Assembly (NCBI GenBank): GCA_009801015.1
Contig: VHZZ01006752.1
Span: forward strand, 26,024 to 62,653
Origin: Silene noctiflora
Taxonomy: Eukaryota > Streptophyta > Magnoliopsida > Caryophyllales > Caryophyllaceae
Direction of reading: 5' to 3'
DNA length: 36,630 nt
The position numbers were made by a program, and so were the translations under genes. This document shows positions 21,743 through 34,300 of this stretch, piece by piece. Below the pieces are notes generated by a model. That model was not told the DNA's origin, did no database searches, and saw nothing but the letters and a program-made list of their open reading frames with translations. Within the stretch, counting starts at the first letter, position 1, and the number at the start of each line of letters is the position of its first letter.

Positions 21743-23234
21743 GGAACACAAACAACGTATCAGCGACATCAGTGACTAGACTTGTGTGGAAATGAAAAAA
21801 AGGAGTGATCTTCATTGGTATCATATGTAGTTAATGAACTTGGTTTCCCTCTCCCTCTTTCTCTTTGATCTCTTTTTTCCCTTACGTTAATAATTTGGAT
21901 CTTTGTACTAAAAGCGTAATTATCGACTCTTATTGCTTGTGGGTTTGTGACTCGCAATTTGTTGTGCAATTGTTGATTTTTATGGTAAACCTGAGAGCTT
22001 CTATTCCAACTCATAATATTTTGTTATCTCAAGTCCAAAATGGTTGAATTCGGAATTCTTGCAATTGCCTGAAACTTATAGAAAATAACGGCCCTGGTTA
22101 CCGGGTTTCTCCAAGTAAAGGTATATTTTGATATAGGGGAGGTTCATGTCAATTCTGCCATTGCTAAGGAATTTGGGTTTCTTTTCTTCCTAGATTGTAC
22201 TCCGTATGTGCTTAAGCTGAGACTCGGGATGATCAGCTGACCTGTGAAGCTCCAATTCAGCTACGAAAATACAGTATAAATTAAGCTACATTGTTACTGG
22301 AATTTGTTTCATATTTGTTTACTTGTTACCCAATTACAATAAGTTGTAGGTCTTTGTGGCAAAAGCAAACGTAAATAAATGACCGGGTCAAGGGGACTGG
22401 GGGATTATATATCTAGAAGAATATTTTGTGCAGCATTTTACTCAATTTATTAGTCCCATTTTGTGCAATATTTTCCATTTACATATCCCTAGTTAAAAAC
22501 ATCTCAAAATTTAATTCTCTGAATTTTCAACAATATAACCTCTAAAACTAATCGATTTTTCACTTACGGATGATAATTTAAATTTAAATGAAAACAAGCA
22601 TTTGGTTAATTAATTAAAAATTTCTAAACAAGTTAATAATGTTAGGGTGGCTACCCCGGCTGCCTGGGGTGGCTGCAAATTGGTATAGTTGGTCAAATTT
22701 GCATGGTTTTTGAGGCCTTGTGTTGACCTCGGTCAGGGTGCCAACCGCCCAACCCGTTTGCATGTAAATACAAACAAGTTTAACAAGATTAAACATAAGA
22801 AAAGTCTCACATTTTGGAAAGAAAGGAAATAACACAACAAAACTCTCAAAAGTATATCTCTTGTTCTTGTGCCTAGAGCTAGACAGTGTTAATCAAATCG
22901 TCTGACCCAAGGCAATTCAAATGATCGAAATACTCTTAACAAGAGCGGAGTTTGTCACGATTCATTTGGTATCCAAATTCTTATTATCATTGCATTTCCA
23001 TTGCCATTCATACAACAGGGGATTTATTAAGCTACGTCAAAAATGCACTGTCATACAAGATTTTACTTTAGTATTGAAGAATATTGAACATGAAAACATA
23101 ACTTACTATTCCGCATTTCCGAGTGTGTTTACTCTTTTTCTGTTTTGTAAAATTTAACATACTGATGAATACAATGATGAATATAAGCATGAAATGATTA
23201 AAATCATAGAGCCAAAAATAGCGAGGTTTGAGAG
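21743..23234. other. Convergent intergenic region between CYSTM and the coiled-coil gene
   Basis: Holds the 3' ends of two genes that point at each other. The 9-mer TACTCCGTA is at 22198-22206. A patch at about 22640-22770 (GGCTACCCCGGCTGCCTGGG, then GCCAACCGCCCAACCC) is GC-richer than its surroundings; the minus-strand ORF 22614-22835 across it has no recognisable domain. The ORF at 22921-23157 is also unconvincing. Confidence 0.4.
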
Positions 23235-26200
23235 CTACTGTTCTTTCTTGACTTTGGGTTCTCTTTTGCTACTCTTCTCCTTCATAATATGAGCCGCCAT
23301 TATAAGTAGCTCAACCATCTCGAGCCCCACACTCGAAATTGTGTCAATTTTTTCATCCTCAAGCTTAGGATTCTCGTTCACCATTACGTAGCTACTTGCT
23401 GATGCATCTCCGTCGTCTGTCCAACTGAGTTGCAAGGCACTGGTAAGGGAACTTTTCAATGTTTCCGCTTTCCTGATAGTTTCATCTAGCTGCCTTGAAG
23501 GATTCATGTAAGCGCCTTTTGATGAACGTGTCATCTTCGCCTTTAGATTAACACCGCCAAATATGACAGCAAGAATAATTAGAGGTAGCAAATGAAAGAC
23601 AATTTGAAAATGAAGATGGTTTTAGCATTCAAATTGGAAAAACGCTCTAAGTGTTCCAAATTCTGATTGATTGGTTCCGCCATCTCATATTTGCAACAGC
23701 GGAGGGAAAACTTTACTAAACCAAACCCTTAAAATGAGCATCTAAATTGGAAGTTGTAACAATCACCTGTATAAGAGAGAGTCGGAGTTGACGAATATCA
23801 GTTGTCAAGCGCTCCAAGCTATCTACACTATCCTTAAGAGTAGCATATTCAATGCGCAACCTGCATGCGAAATTTTAGGTATTAATCGGTCAATAACTCA
23901 AGGATTCAGGATCATTGAAAGTTAACAGAGAATATTCACAAGGAAAACTCAGTAAAAGACCTTGCATTTTCCACATTATGATTCGATCCTTTTTCGCTCA
24001 AAACTCTTTCAAGTTCCAAATTGTTAGGAACTGAGGTAGTTTCCTCTGTACCAAGCCAACGTCGTCCGAAGGATCCAAAGGAAGTTTTCTTGAACAAATT
24101 TGTAAGCTTTCCGTCTCGACCAAGACCATCAACTCTTCGCTCAGCAGAATCTGCCAGAGGCATCTCTTGAACCGTTATCCTGATAATTCGGAAAATATAA
24201 TGTTTAGTAAGGATTAAACCTTGTGACTAAACTAGATAGTAGAAAAACGTTAGTTCATTGTGGTCAGTGACGAGGGTTGGAATTAAAAGCCATTAAGAGG
24301 AATCCTACTCTAATAATTGCTGATACTGCTGTTTCAACTCCGCCAGTTCCATGAGAGCCTTCACCTTTTGCGCCGACGCCTGAAAGGATGGCAATTAATT
24401 TGAAATAAAACTAAAATAAATAATGAAAAGCTTTTAACTCTTGCAAAATGTTATCTGATAGAAATTTTTATGACTGTCGTTAAGTGTTAAGCGAGTTACC
24501 TTAAACTGACATAAATTATACTCACCAGATCACAAATTTACAGAATATAGTGAATGCATAATAAATCAGTAAAAATTCTGGAGAAAATTGTCAATATATA
24601 AAGTTAAGTAATGGTGATTGTTGGCGAGGATGTGCCCTTACTAGCTTTGAGCCGCTTTCCCTTTCCGCACATCATACAACGACAATGACAACAACAACAG
24701 CAACAACAACAACAACAATGCGATAGCTTAATTCTCCAATGGGATACCTTGATCGGCAGCAGCCGCAGCACACACACAGCTAGTCGTGCGTCATGACAAA
24801 CTACCCTTTCCCTTTTCCTTTCCAATCATTAATTTGATAGGTTATCAAAATTAAGAATTTTGCTACAATGACAAGTGTAAATTAGCCCAACTTCAAAAGG
24901 GAGAGGAGAATTTACCAGTTTTAAAGATCTCTGAAGCTCATCAACTGTTTCATGAACAGCAGCATGGACGTTTTTCTCCCAAATGTGCCTTTCTTCTTGT
25001 TGTGACAGAACTATCAAAGCCGAAACCTATCAGCAAATTACATCAACCGAACATAATTTAAACCATGAAATGAATGACATGCTATCAAGGTAGACATTTC
25101 TGTTAAGGAAAATAATCCAGGCTGTACTTATAAGCATATACTCCGTAGATATTAGATAATACTTACTTTCTCTTCCAATGCCAGTGCCAAACTTTCAGAA
25201 AAATCAGACACCTGTGGAAAATTTGGCATGCTAGAAGTAGTCACCTGCAAGGAATACATTTCCGAATGCTTTACACAGGATAACAACAACAAAGCAAAAC
25301 CCTGCGGTCCCTGCCTAAAGCAAGATGTTTCATAGTAGTCGGTTAAAGGGGTCTTTCTCATACAGTTATACAAATCTTCTACAAGAGTTTCTTACAAAAG
25401 CTAAATGAAGATAAGTAATATGTAGAAGACCTTGAGTTGGGTTGTATTACACTAACAAAGGAGGCAAACTAGAAGCAGTCGGCGGATTGGCTTTTTTGAC
25501 ACAATTTTATTAGTACACCAAACTAAAGTAAACAATAACATGTCATTTCCTAAATCAAGCCAATGGAGAGGTTATTATTGAACACAAAGCATTTCAGAAT
25601 GCATGCAGCAAAGAAGAGAGCGAACCTCCGAATCTTGGACGTCTCTATGAAACTTCCCAATCTTTCGGTCAATCTGGCTAACAATTGATTGTTGGAAGGA
25701 TCTTTCATCATCAAGTAATTTCATGATATGAATCTTTTGTTGGCTATGGCATTCACGTAATGATGATATTCGATCAACAATATGTCTGTCTGACAGAATC
25801 TGGTTTGAGGGCCAACTTATGAATAATGTAATGGCGAAAAAAACTATATTTGAGGTATGATGATGCAAATATTTCTTACCTTTTCCTGCTCCATAAAGCT
25901 CCTGCTTTCCAGATGCTTCTCAGTTTCCAGACCCTTTTCAGCAGACAATAGACAATCAACAAAATTCACAAGGCAATAATAGTATGCATTCATGAATTTT
26001 ATTCTTGAATGTCTTTTCCACAAGGACTTGATTCATTCGTAAAATCACATGTTTTATAGATGACTGTTCAATCATGGTCGAACAACGCAGTCAGAACACG
26101 CATAGATATCCTCATGTACATACAAGGTACAACAAGAACAAGAGCAAGAACAACACCACTACGCAAATGCCTCAATGGCTCCCACTTGTAAACTGTTGTG

Positions 26201-29200
26201 GGTAAGGGGTGGGATGTACTCGGCAGTACCAGGATGTGAAAGTACAGGGAGGCTGTTTCAGAATAATAACTAACGAAAATTATATTTTAAAAATGCATTG
26301 CTACTACAGCACAAAGAGTTTGGTAAGCCTTTTTCGTTTATTTCGAATAATAGCAAGCCTTCAGCCCCATTAAGAATTGAAACGATGCACATGCACACAG
26401 CAAAAGGAAAAATCCTATTCAATTAAAAGTTAAGTATGACAACGTTAAAAGTTGATAACAAATTCAGTTTCTCACCATTTGTAGCTTCTTCTGAAGATCA
26501 TCAACAGAGCCTCTTAACATATCAACCTCTTGAAGCAAATCAGCCTGTCTGAGAAAAAGCTAATAAATATGGACATGTAAATAAGCAAGACTTTGTGTCA
26601 GAATNTTGCAAGCGGTCANAACTCACTACATAGTTGGCAGAGGGAGATTCCTTTTGAACAATGAAANTCCACGATTCAGTTGGATCGTCATAAAGGTATG
26701 CACACTTGTCATTCCAAGAAACATCATCAAGCAAATTTGNCAGCCNGATTTCCTCATCCTCACTCCCTCTGCAAGCTTCCTGCCGGATCTTGTAGAACTT
26801 CTCAATAACCTGTAGACAAAATATGTAAATAGAACTTGTTGCACAATACCATTTGTTGCAAGGTGATAAGATTGCTAGTTAAACAGAAAAAGTATTACCT
26901 TTTTGCAATTTTCTATATCCTGCTCTTGCATTTCCAGCTTCATCTGCAAATTCATTATCTGCTCTTCTTTNTCTATGGACCCTACTTTAAGTTCTTGTTC
27001 CCTGTTTATGATGGATAAAAGGTAACAAGTCACCAACTTAGTAGGGTATATTGAACTGAATTCTCAGACAACACACAAAGGCATTCCAACCTGATTCCTT
27101 AATAGAAGTTCGAAAAGGAGAGCTATCAACTAGTAGCACGTATATAATCTTACTAGTACAGTCATATACTAGACAAAAAGCACTGAGATTGGGATACTTA
27201 ATAAGACTTCGGGACATAATCTCATTCCAATTCAAGATAAAAATGTGTTATTGGACAAGACAATATTTTGTCTCAAAGGCTTCTGCGTATTCCTGGAAGA
27301 AGGGGCTGTATATACACAATCTTTTAACATGAGGAAAACATACCTAGGCTGATCCAGTCGACCCGCAATGTAAATCACGTTATTCAACTGCTACTTCACT
27401 ATTTAAGAAGCATAGATGTTTGAGTGAATCCTTTTGCTTTATTATGTCGCACTCAAAAGATAAAGATTGGTGAATTAAACCACTAGGCAGATTGAAGAAC
27501 ATTACAGTCCTGCAGAATATGTACCATCTCCATTCACCCGAGACCAAAAACAATCCCCATAACTACAATGTTACATCAATACCATCACGTGTCATTTTTC
27601 AGTCATCTTTGTCATATCATAATTAGAGAAGTCCTTGTCCTATTAATAATATACTCCGTACTTGCTATTGTTATATGAAAACCCTATTAAGATATACCTC
27701 ATTTCAGTATCTTTTAAATTCTGATGCACGATTTCTTCTCTTTCCTTGGCCTTCTCAGCCTGCATGAACCAGATAACAGTTTCAATAATAATAAAACGTA
27801 TATAAGCATAACAAGCAGCTGACAAGGCTATACAACAAAGAGATGCTCAATAACCTCTGTTACAGCACGATCACGATCAGAAAATGCCGTAGCAACATGC
27901 TCACGTAAATATTCAAGCTGTTTAGCTGCCTCTGCGTTCTGCAAGTTGGTGATAGAGATAAGAGAAGCTAATAGTTACAATCCATCCAGCAAATAACAAT
28001 AACTTCGGATTTTAGTTATTTTATGCTTTAAACTAAGAAAATGGACAATAACCGGCATCAAGATTCAATAATTTGAATTGCAGCCATTCTTGTTGTGTTA
28101 TTTCGGTTCCCTTGACACATGACAAATTGTAGTTTGAACTGAAGAAATGGTGGTTCAAAAGTGATTGTGTTCACGTATCATAGCTGTTTCCATTCTCAAT
28201 GGAGCCAAAGTCACATTGTTATTTGGTTTTGGATCATGAAGGAATTAAACAAAATGACTCATTAAACTGGTTTGGATTTCTCTATTGTGAAGTAACAGCT
28301 ATCTAGCTCTCGGCACAATTTTCCTCATGGACCATTCCCTGAGACACTAGGCTAATGTTGTTGTTGTCGTCCACTTATCATAGCAAAGGTAAATTAGTCT
28401 GACTGAATGGCTGCCTGGCTTTTGGCACACAAAAACCAAAAGGGCCAAGAAAAAGGCCAAAACTAAATTCTCTTTAGCAAAAGCATAGACTTGAGACTTT
28501 TCAGGAAAGAGTTGCAGGAAAACACCTTGGTGCGTACTAAGCCTGCTTCTGTGATACAGATGAGAGAAACAAATAAAGTAAGAGAGGGCAGTAGAGCACC
28601 TTTGACATCTCCAGTTCATGGAGTTGCTCCAAATATGCCTGGCAAAAAAAAAAAAAAAAAAAACATTTGCAGAAGACATAAAACTTATGAATAAGGTCCT
28701 CTTAGCTTTTAAAAATAATCAAGAAAAAATGTTAATGAATACAAGCACGGGTGGACATGAAGTCATCCAGGAAAATAACAAACGGAAAAATTCCTTTGAG
28801 GAACCGAAGATAGGAAATTGGTTTCTTCTTCAATACTCTGATAACCATAACTCCAAAAGAGCTACAGATATAATATGCGTCAAAATATAATTAAGGTATA
28901 TTAAGTGAGTATTAGTCTATCAGATTAGGAGATACAACTTGCCTTAATCCTCATGGCTTCAGAAAGCTGATTCTTGATATCTGAATTCTCTTTTTCACAA
29001 TCGGTTTTCTCCTTTTTCAAATTTTCAACCTCTTGTTCTAACCCAGCTGTCCTGATGTATCAACAAGCAGGGATCATTGTCAGAAACAAAATAAAAGACC
29101 TAGCAGTCTTTTGGTGTCATTGATTTGTATGTAATATGCATACCTTCGGAAGTACGTTTGAGTGGCAAGGCTGACAAATTCTGGACCAGCTTTTTGGATA

Positions 29201-29491
29201 CATAATTCCTCAACGTTTTTATGTAGCTTATCTCGTTCTACCAGATACATCAATACAATAAAAGTTTTGCAAACTGTTAGCACCGCAACAAACATTTCAC
29301 GTGCAATAGAAAACTAAGTTGTTCAATGCCACTTTGAGGAAGATGGCAAGGTTGAACTACATGCCCTTCTTTTGTAGAAAAAGCAGAATGCAAAGTGTAA
29401 GCCCAAACATGATCGTATTAAGCAACTCACCTAGCTCCAGCTGCTGGATTCGGTCATGCAAAGACTCATTCTCCGTCTGACCCTCATCCAT
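23235..29491 (-). CDS. Plant long coiled-coil protein (restin/EEA1-like by generic annotation)
   Basis: Seventeen coding exons on the minus strand, in transcript order: 29491-29431, 29237-29144, 29051-28943, 28638-28600, 27938-27855, 27759-27698, 27001-26899, 26809-26627, 26544-26476, 25933-25880, 25799-25626, 25244-25167, 25026-24916, 24379-24309, 24179-23961, 23860-23767, 23540-23235. Phases all agree; total 636 aa. Seen: MDEGQTENESLHDRIQQLEL start, heptad-rich coiled-coil segments for most of its length, the blocks VIEKFYKIRQ, WNDKCAYLYDDP, LLDDERSFQQSI, LSQQEERHIWEKNV and EKIDTISSVGLEMVELL, a basic patch LFKKTSFGSFGRRWLGTEE, and no membrane segment. I recognise the same order of blocks from uncharacterised coiled-coil proteins of other land plants, labelled only by generic names. 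Function unknown; a scaffold or tether is a guess. Intron 3 has a GC donor. N bases leave three residues in exons 7-8 undetermined. Confidence 0.85.
24681..24719. repeat. (CAA)n microsatellite in an intron of the coiled-coil gene
   Basis: CAATGACAACAACAACAGCA, then ACAACAACAACAACAA. On the gene strand this is a TTG/TGT repeat. It generates the poly-Cys stretch of the minus-strand frame at 24604-24825, which is not a real exon: the exons at 25026-24916 and 24379-24309 join in phase across it. Confidence 0.9.
28639..28942 (-). other. GC-AG intron with a homopolymer T tract (coiled-coil gene intron 3)
   Basis: On the gene strand the exon ends ATTAAG and the intron begins GCAAGT; it ends in a run of about 20 T followed by GCCAG. 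Only the GC donor keeps phase 0 with the next exon (AYLEQLHELEMSK); the nearby GT would shift the frame. Confidence 0.8.
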
Positions 29492-29563
29492 AGCTGAAAT
29501 AACACATTTATATATCAGTACCTAGGAAAATTATCACAATTCATACAACCTGACAACAACAAG

Positions 29564-29727
29564 AGCTAGTCTCTCAAAAGACGGTCTCAATCATTGAAAG
29601 TGTGAACAAACTCGTTACCCCCATTAATTAAAAACCACATTAATTGATAGCTAGCATATAACTAGACCCATCTAGCCGTCTCACAAAAATAATCTAGATT
29701 CGTATGAGACCGTCTCTTATGAGTATA
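29564..29727. mobile_element. MITE with AGACGGTCTCA inverted ends
   Basis: Left end CTAGTCTCTCAAAAGACGGT followed by CTCA; reverse complement of the right end is CATATACTCATAAGAGACGG followed by TCTCA. About 160 bp, in the intron that separates the leader from the first coding exon of the coiled-coil gene. GAGACGGTCTCA ends are common in plant MITEs; family not assigned. Confidence 0.65.
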
Positions 29728-29811
29728 TGGCTAACAACAAAGCATCAGATTAGACAACCACAACGGTGGTAATTACTCTGAATCAGCTTATCAAGAAGGC
29801 AATAATAATTA

Positions 29812-29937
29812 CTCAGTCAATTCATTTCATTTTCCTATACGTTATTTCAAAATTACCAAATAATTACCAAATTACTCAATATAATTTTGAACTTTTAAGG
29901 TTTTGGTAATATATAGAAATGAAATGAAAGGACATAG
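29812..29937. mobile_element. Short Stowaway-like MITE
   Basis: Left CTCAGTCAATTCATTTCATT; reverse complement of the right end CTATGTCCTTTCATTTCATT. TA at both borders (29810-29811 and 29938-29939). 126 bp, non-coding. Confidence 0.65.
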
Positions 29938-30221
29938 TACATTATATCATCTACCCATGTAGTATAATTGAAGAAAACCCATAAATTACAAGGGTTTTAC
30001 ATCAAGGGAGAGATCATCAATTAGCTAGTGGTGGACCCAGGATAATATTCTACTGTCCACTTTTTTTTTTTTGGATGACGAGTAACCCGGAACCTTTGGT
30101 ACGCCTTGGCGTATACCAAGTGTGACAGACTCGAAGTAAAAAAACATAGCCAAAAGAAAATCCTACTTCGTATTTTTCAACAAAAAATGGGTGCTCACTT
30201 GGGGTGATGTAGGCACATCCG

Positions 30222-30386
30222 GTCCGTGGCGGAGCCAAGATTACCAGTTAGGGTGAAAAATTTCAGGGAGGACAAACGAGTAATTTGATAAGGTAAATTT
30301 GAAAAAAGGTTCCGAAATTTAACTAAAAACTTGAGATTTTTCCATTTTCAGCAGGTCCCTGCTAGCCCCCCTCGCTCCACCACGGA
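30222..30386. mobile_element. hAT-type MITE related to 35310-35482
   Basis: Left GTCCGTGGCGGAGCCAAG; reverse complement of the right end GTCCGTGGTGGAGCGAGG. The interior words AAATTTAACTAAAAACTT and CCTGCTAGCCCCCCT also occur, in the opposite orientation, in the copy at 35310-35482. Just upstream, 30049-30220 carries another unclassified repeat-like stretch (AGTAACCCGGAACC...). Confidence 0.65.
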
Positions 30387-30458
30387 CTCCGCCCGTCATA
30401 TCATATAAAAGTGAAGAACAACAGAAAATTCAGCTGAAAGAGAAGAAAAGCCACATAC

Positions 30459-30570
30459 CAGAATGCTGAAATATTGCAGCAGAAGGACTGAAAAGGGAAG
30501 CAAACAGAATGGTATGTCTCCCGCCAGATGAAATTTAGTAGTATTTCAATGGAGAGAAGACAGAAAGAGA
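30459..30570 (-). other. Candidate 5' UTR exon of the coiled-coil gene
   Basis: On the minus strand this stretch is a pyrimidine-rich leader without any ATG, ending ATTCTG followed by a strong donor GTATGT. The acceptor before the first coding exon (TTATTTCAG, exon start 29493, two bases before the ATG) needs such an upstream exon. The right border is arbitrary. Confidence 0.35.
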
Positions 30571-31319
30571 CAAAAAAAAAAAAAAAAGAAAAGAGATGAT
30601 TAATGCATGACAATGTGTTACACACGAAATAAAGGTCAATTTGTTTGAGGTAAAATCATGGGAATTGTTATAATTTAAAATAACAAGGATCATCATTGAC
30701 TTGTTCCAGTAATTTAGTAGTACGTATGTGATTATGTGAATGTGACCTGCATTTTCATTCTTAGGACAATTTTAGGAAGGTGTACTATTGCGACAGGTTC
30801 GCCTATTCTCTCACTCGTCTTCTTAAAATAATAACAATAAAAAAAATTAGAGTTATTGGCCTTGCACGATGGGTATGAGACTAAAAGAGTGAGATCATAT
30901 TATAAATATATAAGTGGTTCTTGACTCCTAGTTGATCAATTCTTTCAACTTACAAGATCAGAAAATGTGATAATTAAGTCCTTTTGTAGCCGAACATCAA
31001 TTATGAAATTGATTGAGGTAAAAAACGGTAACTTTGCAGGTATAATCTTTTTTCATAATGTAAATGTGTCTAAGGATTAGATTTTAGATTCTGAAGCAAG
31101 TGATCACAATTCACACCAACTCTTGCTTACATCAACTTGTCAATTTAAAGAAGTTGACAAATAAACCAAAGATAAATCTTCCAACTAATGAAGTGTCCTA
31201 TACATTTAAGGGATAGTAAATTTTGTCCAATTCAATACAAGTCCAATAAATAAAGTTCACCCCCAATACGTTCAATTCACTTTAATTCAATTCAATTCAA
31301 TTCGAAATTTAGCTCAAAG
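30571..31319. other. Intergenic spacer and 3' flank of the GH10 gene
   Basis: Promoter side of the coiled-coil gene on the left and GH10 3' UTR on the right. A TTCAA pentanucleotide repeat lies at 31275-31303. No gene seen. Confidence 0.4.
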
Positions 31320-34300
31320 TTATCTAGAACCTTGAACAATAACCTTCACATCTTGCTCTGCCAAATTATCAACTACTGTAAAACTCTGAGAAGGGGATGA
31401 AGAAGATTCATCCAATAATGTAATTGGTTCTTGTACAAAATGAAGATTATAATCTCCATGGAAGAGGGAAGCATTTAAGTAACCATTAGCATCAGTGGTG
31501 CCAAATATTGAGCTTTGGTGACCCCAATTTCTCAACATATTGTCTATAACATTTCCTGTAGCCAAGTTTCTGAAATTATTGTCCGTCAAACACATTCTGT
31601 AACATCCTTGTGGTGACCATGCAGACCATATTACTATCCCTTTTATTGCTGGATGTGCATATGCTTCTCTTAGTATTTGCTCTAGGTATTTCGCCTACAC
31701 AAAAATACGTGTTAGAATATAAAGCCGTTCAGGTAACTCCAACAATTAACTTAAACTTTTGGTTGAGATGGTTTCTTAACATGGTATCAGAGTCATCCCG
31801 ACTAAAAGGCCAGGGGGTTTAAATCTCACAACCCTTATTTCTAAAATGGAATATTTAGCACCAGGTACAGAGAAGTCTGCGTTGCATCCACATTTCAAGC
31901 CCAATGGGTGGGATCGGTTGATCATTAAAGTCTAACATCAGTTTATAGAAGAAAAATGGTAATAATAGGTAAAATTGAAGTTGAGATTGGTTGATCATTA
32001 AAGTCTAACAATCACGGAAAAAAGGATGGGCGAATACAACTCACGTATATTCTACAAATGTATAGAAATGATTGGAATGGAGGGAGTAGAAATTACCTGG
32101 TTACTTCCTCGAACATCCAGCTCGGTGATCCAAATAGGTAATCCGGCAGATGCAAGAGCATCAAGAGCTGATCTCATGTAAGGAATATTAGGTGTGTCGA
32201 AATGGCCCTCAACTCCAATTCCTAATAAAGAATCACCAAGGGAGGCTTGAATTTGTCTAAGCTTTTGTAGATACTTTGATGGGAGTGATAATGGATCTCT
32301 ATTATCTTCAATTGTGTTATAATCATTGACAAACAATCGCGCCTTCCTGTCAAAGTACCTAGTCCTTCGAAAGAAATGGTTAGTAACTTTGGACATGATT
32401 TTTCTTTCGTAATAATTGAAGTGTAAGTTCTCATTGTTAACGTCCCAACTAAGTAATTTCCCTGAGTATCTTGGTACGATTGATTTCATTCTCCTCTCAG
32501 TGGCTGCTCTTAGCTCATTCCTAGAAAGACCGTATATCCAACCAGGTTGATAGCTAGGGTCGTCCCAAAAAATGTTATGGCCACGTACACTTATGCCATG
32601 AACCTTACAGAATCTAAGCATAGCATCAGAAGTAGAGTAGTCTTCCTTGCCTCGACTCCTCTCTGTACTATACCATTTCATCTCGTTCTCAAATGTAGTG
32701 ACCGTAAACCTTTGAGTGAACCAATTACGGTATGCATTGTTAGTAAGGATGTTGTTGTTGATCGCTACACCAAATGGGAAGCTTATCTTGCCTTTTCGCA
32801 AGGTGAGGTTCCTATATGCCAACGGCATGCCTTTGGCATCTAGGATTTGGAGTTTCACCTTAGACTTGCGAACCTTCACGTATAACACAGGACACAATAA
32901 AAAAAAATTGTCGTTAATTACAAGATTAAGAATCGATAATATGATATAATTGTGTGTGTTTGAATGACAAGGAGGACGTTACTGATAGTTACATTCTCAA
33001 TGGTTTGATCTTGATGAGCTCTCCACTCCTCTTGGGTGAAAGGTTGTAAGGAAACACTATCGATCCATATATCAACCCAAGTGTCATCGCTCTTGTAGTA
33101 TGAATAAAGAGAAATTGGATATCAACAAATTAAACAAAGATTAGATTTAGTTGCATTTAAAGTAATTCATAACACAAGCAATGGCAACAAGGCCAACAAC
33201 AACAACAACATAAGGGTTCACAATTGGACCATTTTACCCATGAATGAATATAAGTGTAGTGTTGCTTGTATGAGTTGTATCATAGGAAAGTGGAGAAATA
33301 AGTTGCTAGAATTACGGAAACGTAGAAAGTTAAAGAAGAAGAAGACGTGAATACCTGGAAATAGAATTGAGTAAGGGCGGAAGATTGAACAGAAACGCCA
33401 CCTTTTAACATTGACCAACATCCAGCATTTGCAATAACTCCACCCGCATATTTGAACCCTTCTTTTGTCTTAAAAACAGCACTTATTGTCACATTACTCT
33501 TTGCGTTTACTTGTACCCAAGCTACAACAAAACACAAAGGAGACAATCAGATAAATAATAGATACACAACGTAAATTCAGACTATTTAAATTACGGTCTT
33601 ATTTCAAGTGATACCTCTTTCAATTTCAATAATAATATTTGACTTATTTAAAGGAGAAAAAAAGTCAAAATAAAGAGGTACTCTCTAAATGATTGTGAAA
33701 CATACCTGAAAAAGTGTACAACATGTCCTTAAGTAGGAGGACGTTTTGGGACACACTATCAAAGGGCTGTTTTCTGCTATGGGATACCATGTAATTATTC
33801 CCTTTATTTGATACTCTTTGCTCTATTTTCACATCTCCAAAAGTTGTCCAACCTTTTAAGCCTTCGTTTATTTCTGGATTTACAATTATTCCTCCATTGT
33901 ATTGAGGTTTCAGAGGATCTGCCACGCACTGCAAAAGCAATAGTACCCCTTAAATAAAACGTTACTAAATTGTCTACGAGGATTTACAAATTTGTCTGTT
34001 TTTTCACTTCTTGTTACTCCATCGCCTCAAATTAACCTTTTACCATTAACTATAATTCCAACTTAAAAACTTAAACAAATGAATAGCGTCGAGTATAAAT
34101 AGAGTAAAATGTCATGTATAGCGTTCAGTTAAAGCGTTTGAATCACTGGTATATATAAGTTTGAAGGTGTATTATACCTAATTAGATTCGATTTTATAAA
34201 CTCGATTTGGTTAGACGATGAAAATAACTTTGAAGTTAACTTTCTTTTTTCTTTTACCAAAGATAATATAAAGCCAACATGGTTATGAGTCGCTACTCAA

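Noticed and set aside
24604-24825. Minus-strand frame with a run of cysteines, resembling a Cys-rich peptide
   Set aside because: It is the translation of a CAA/TTG microsatellite inside an intron; the flanking exons join in phase without it.
32222-32949. ORFs on both strands over the GH10 catalytic exon
   Set aside because: Shadows of the large 777-nt exon 32873-32097.
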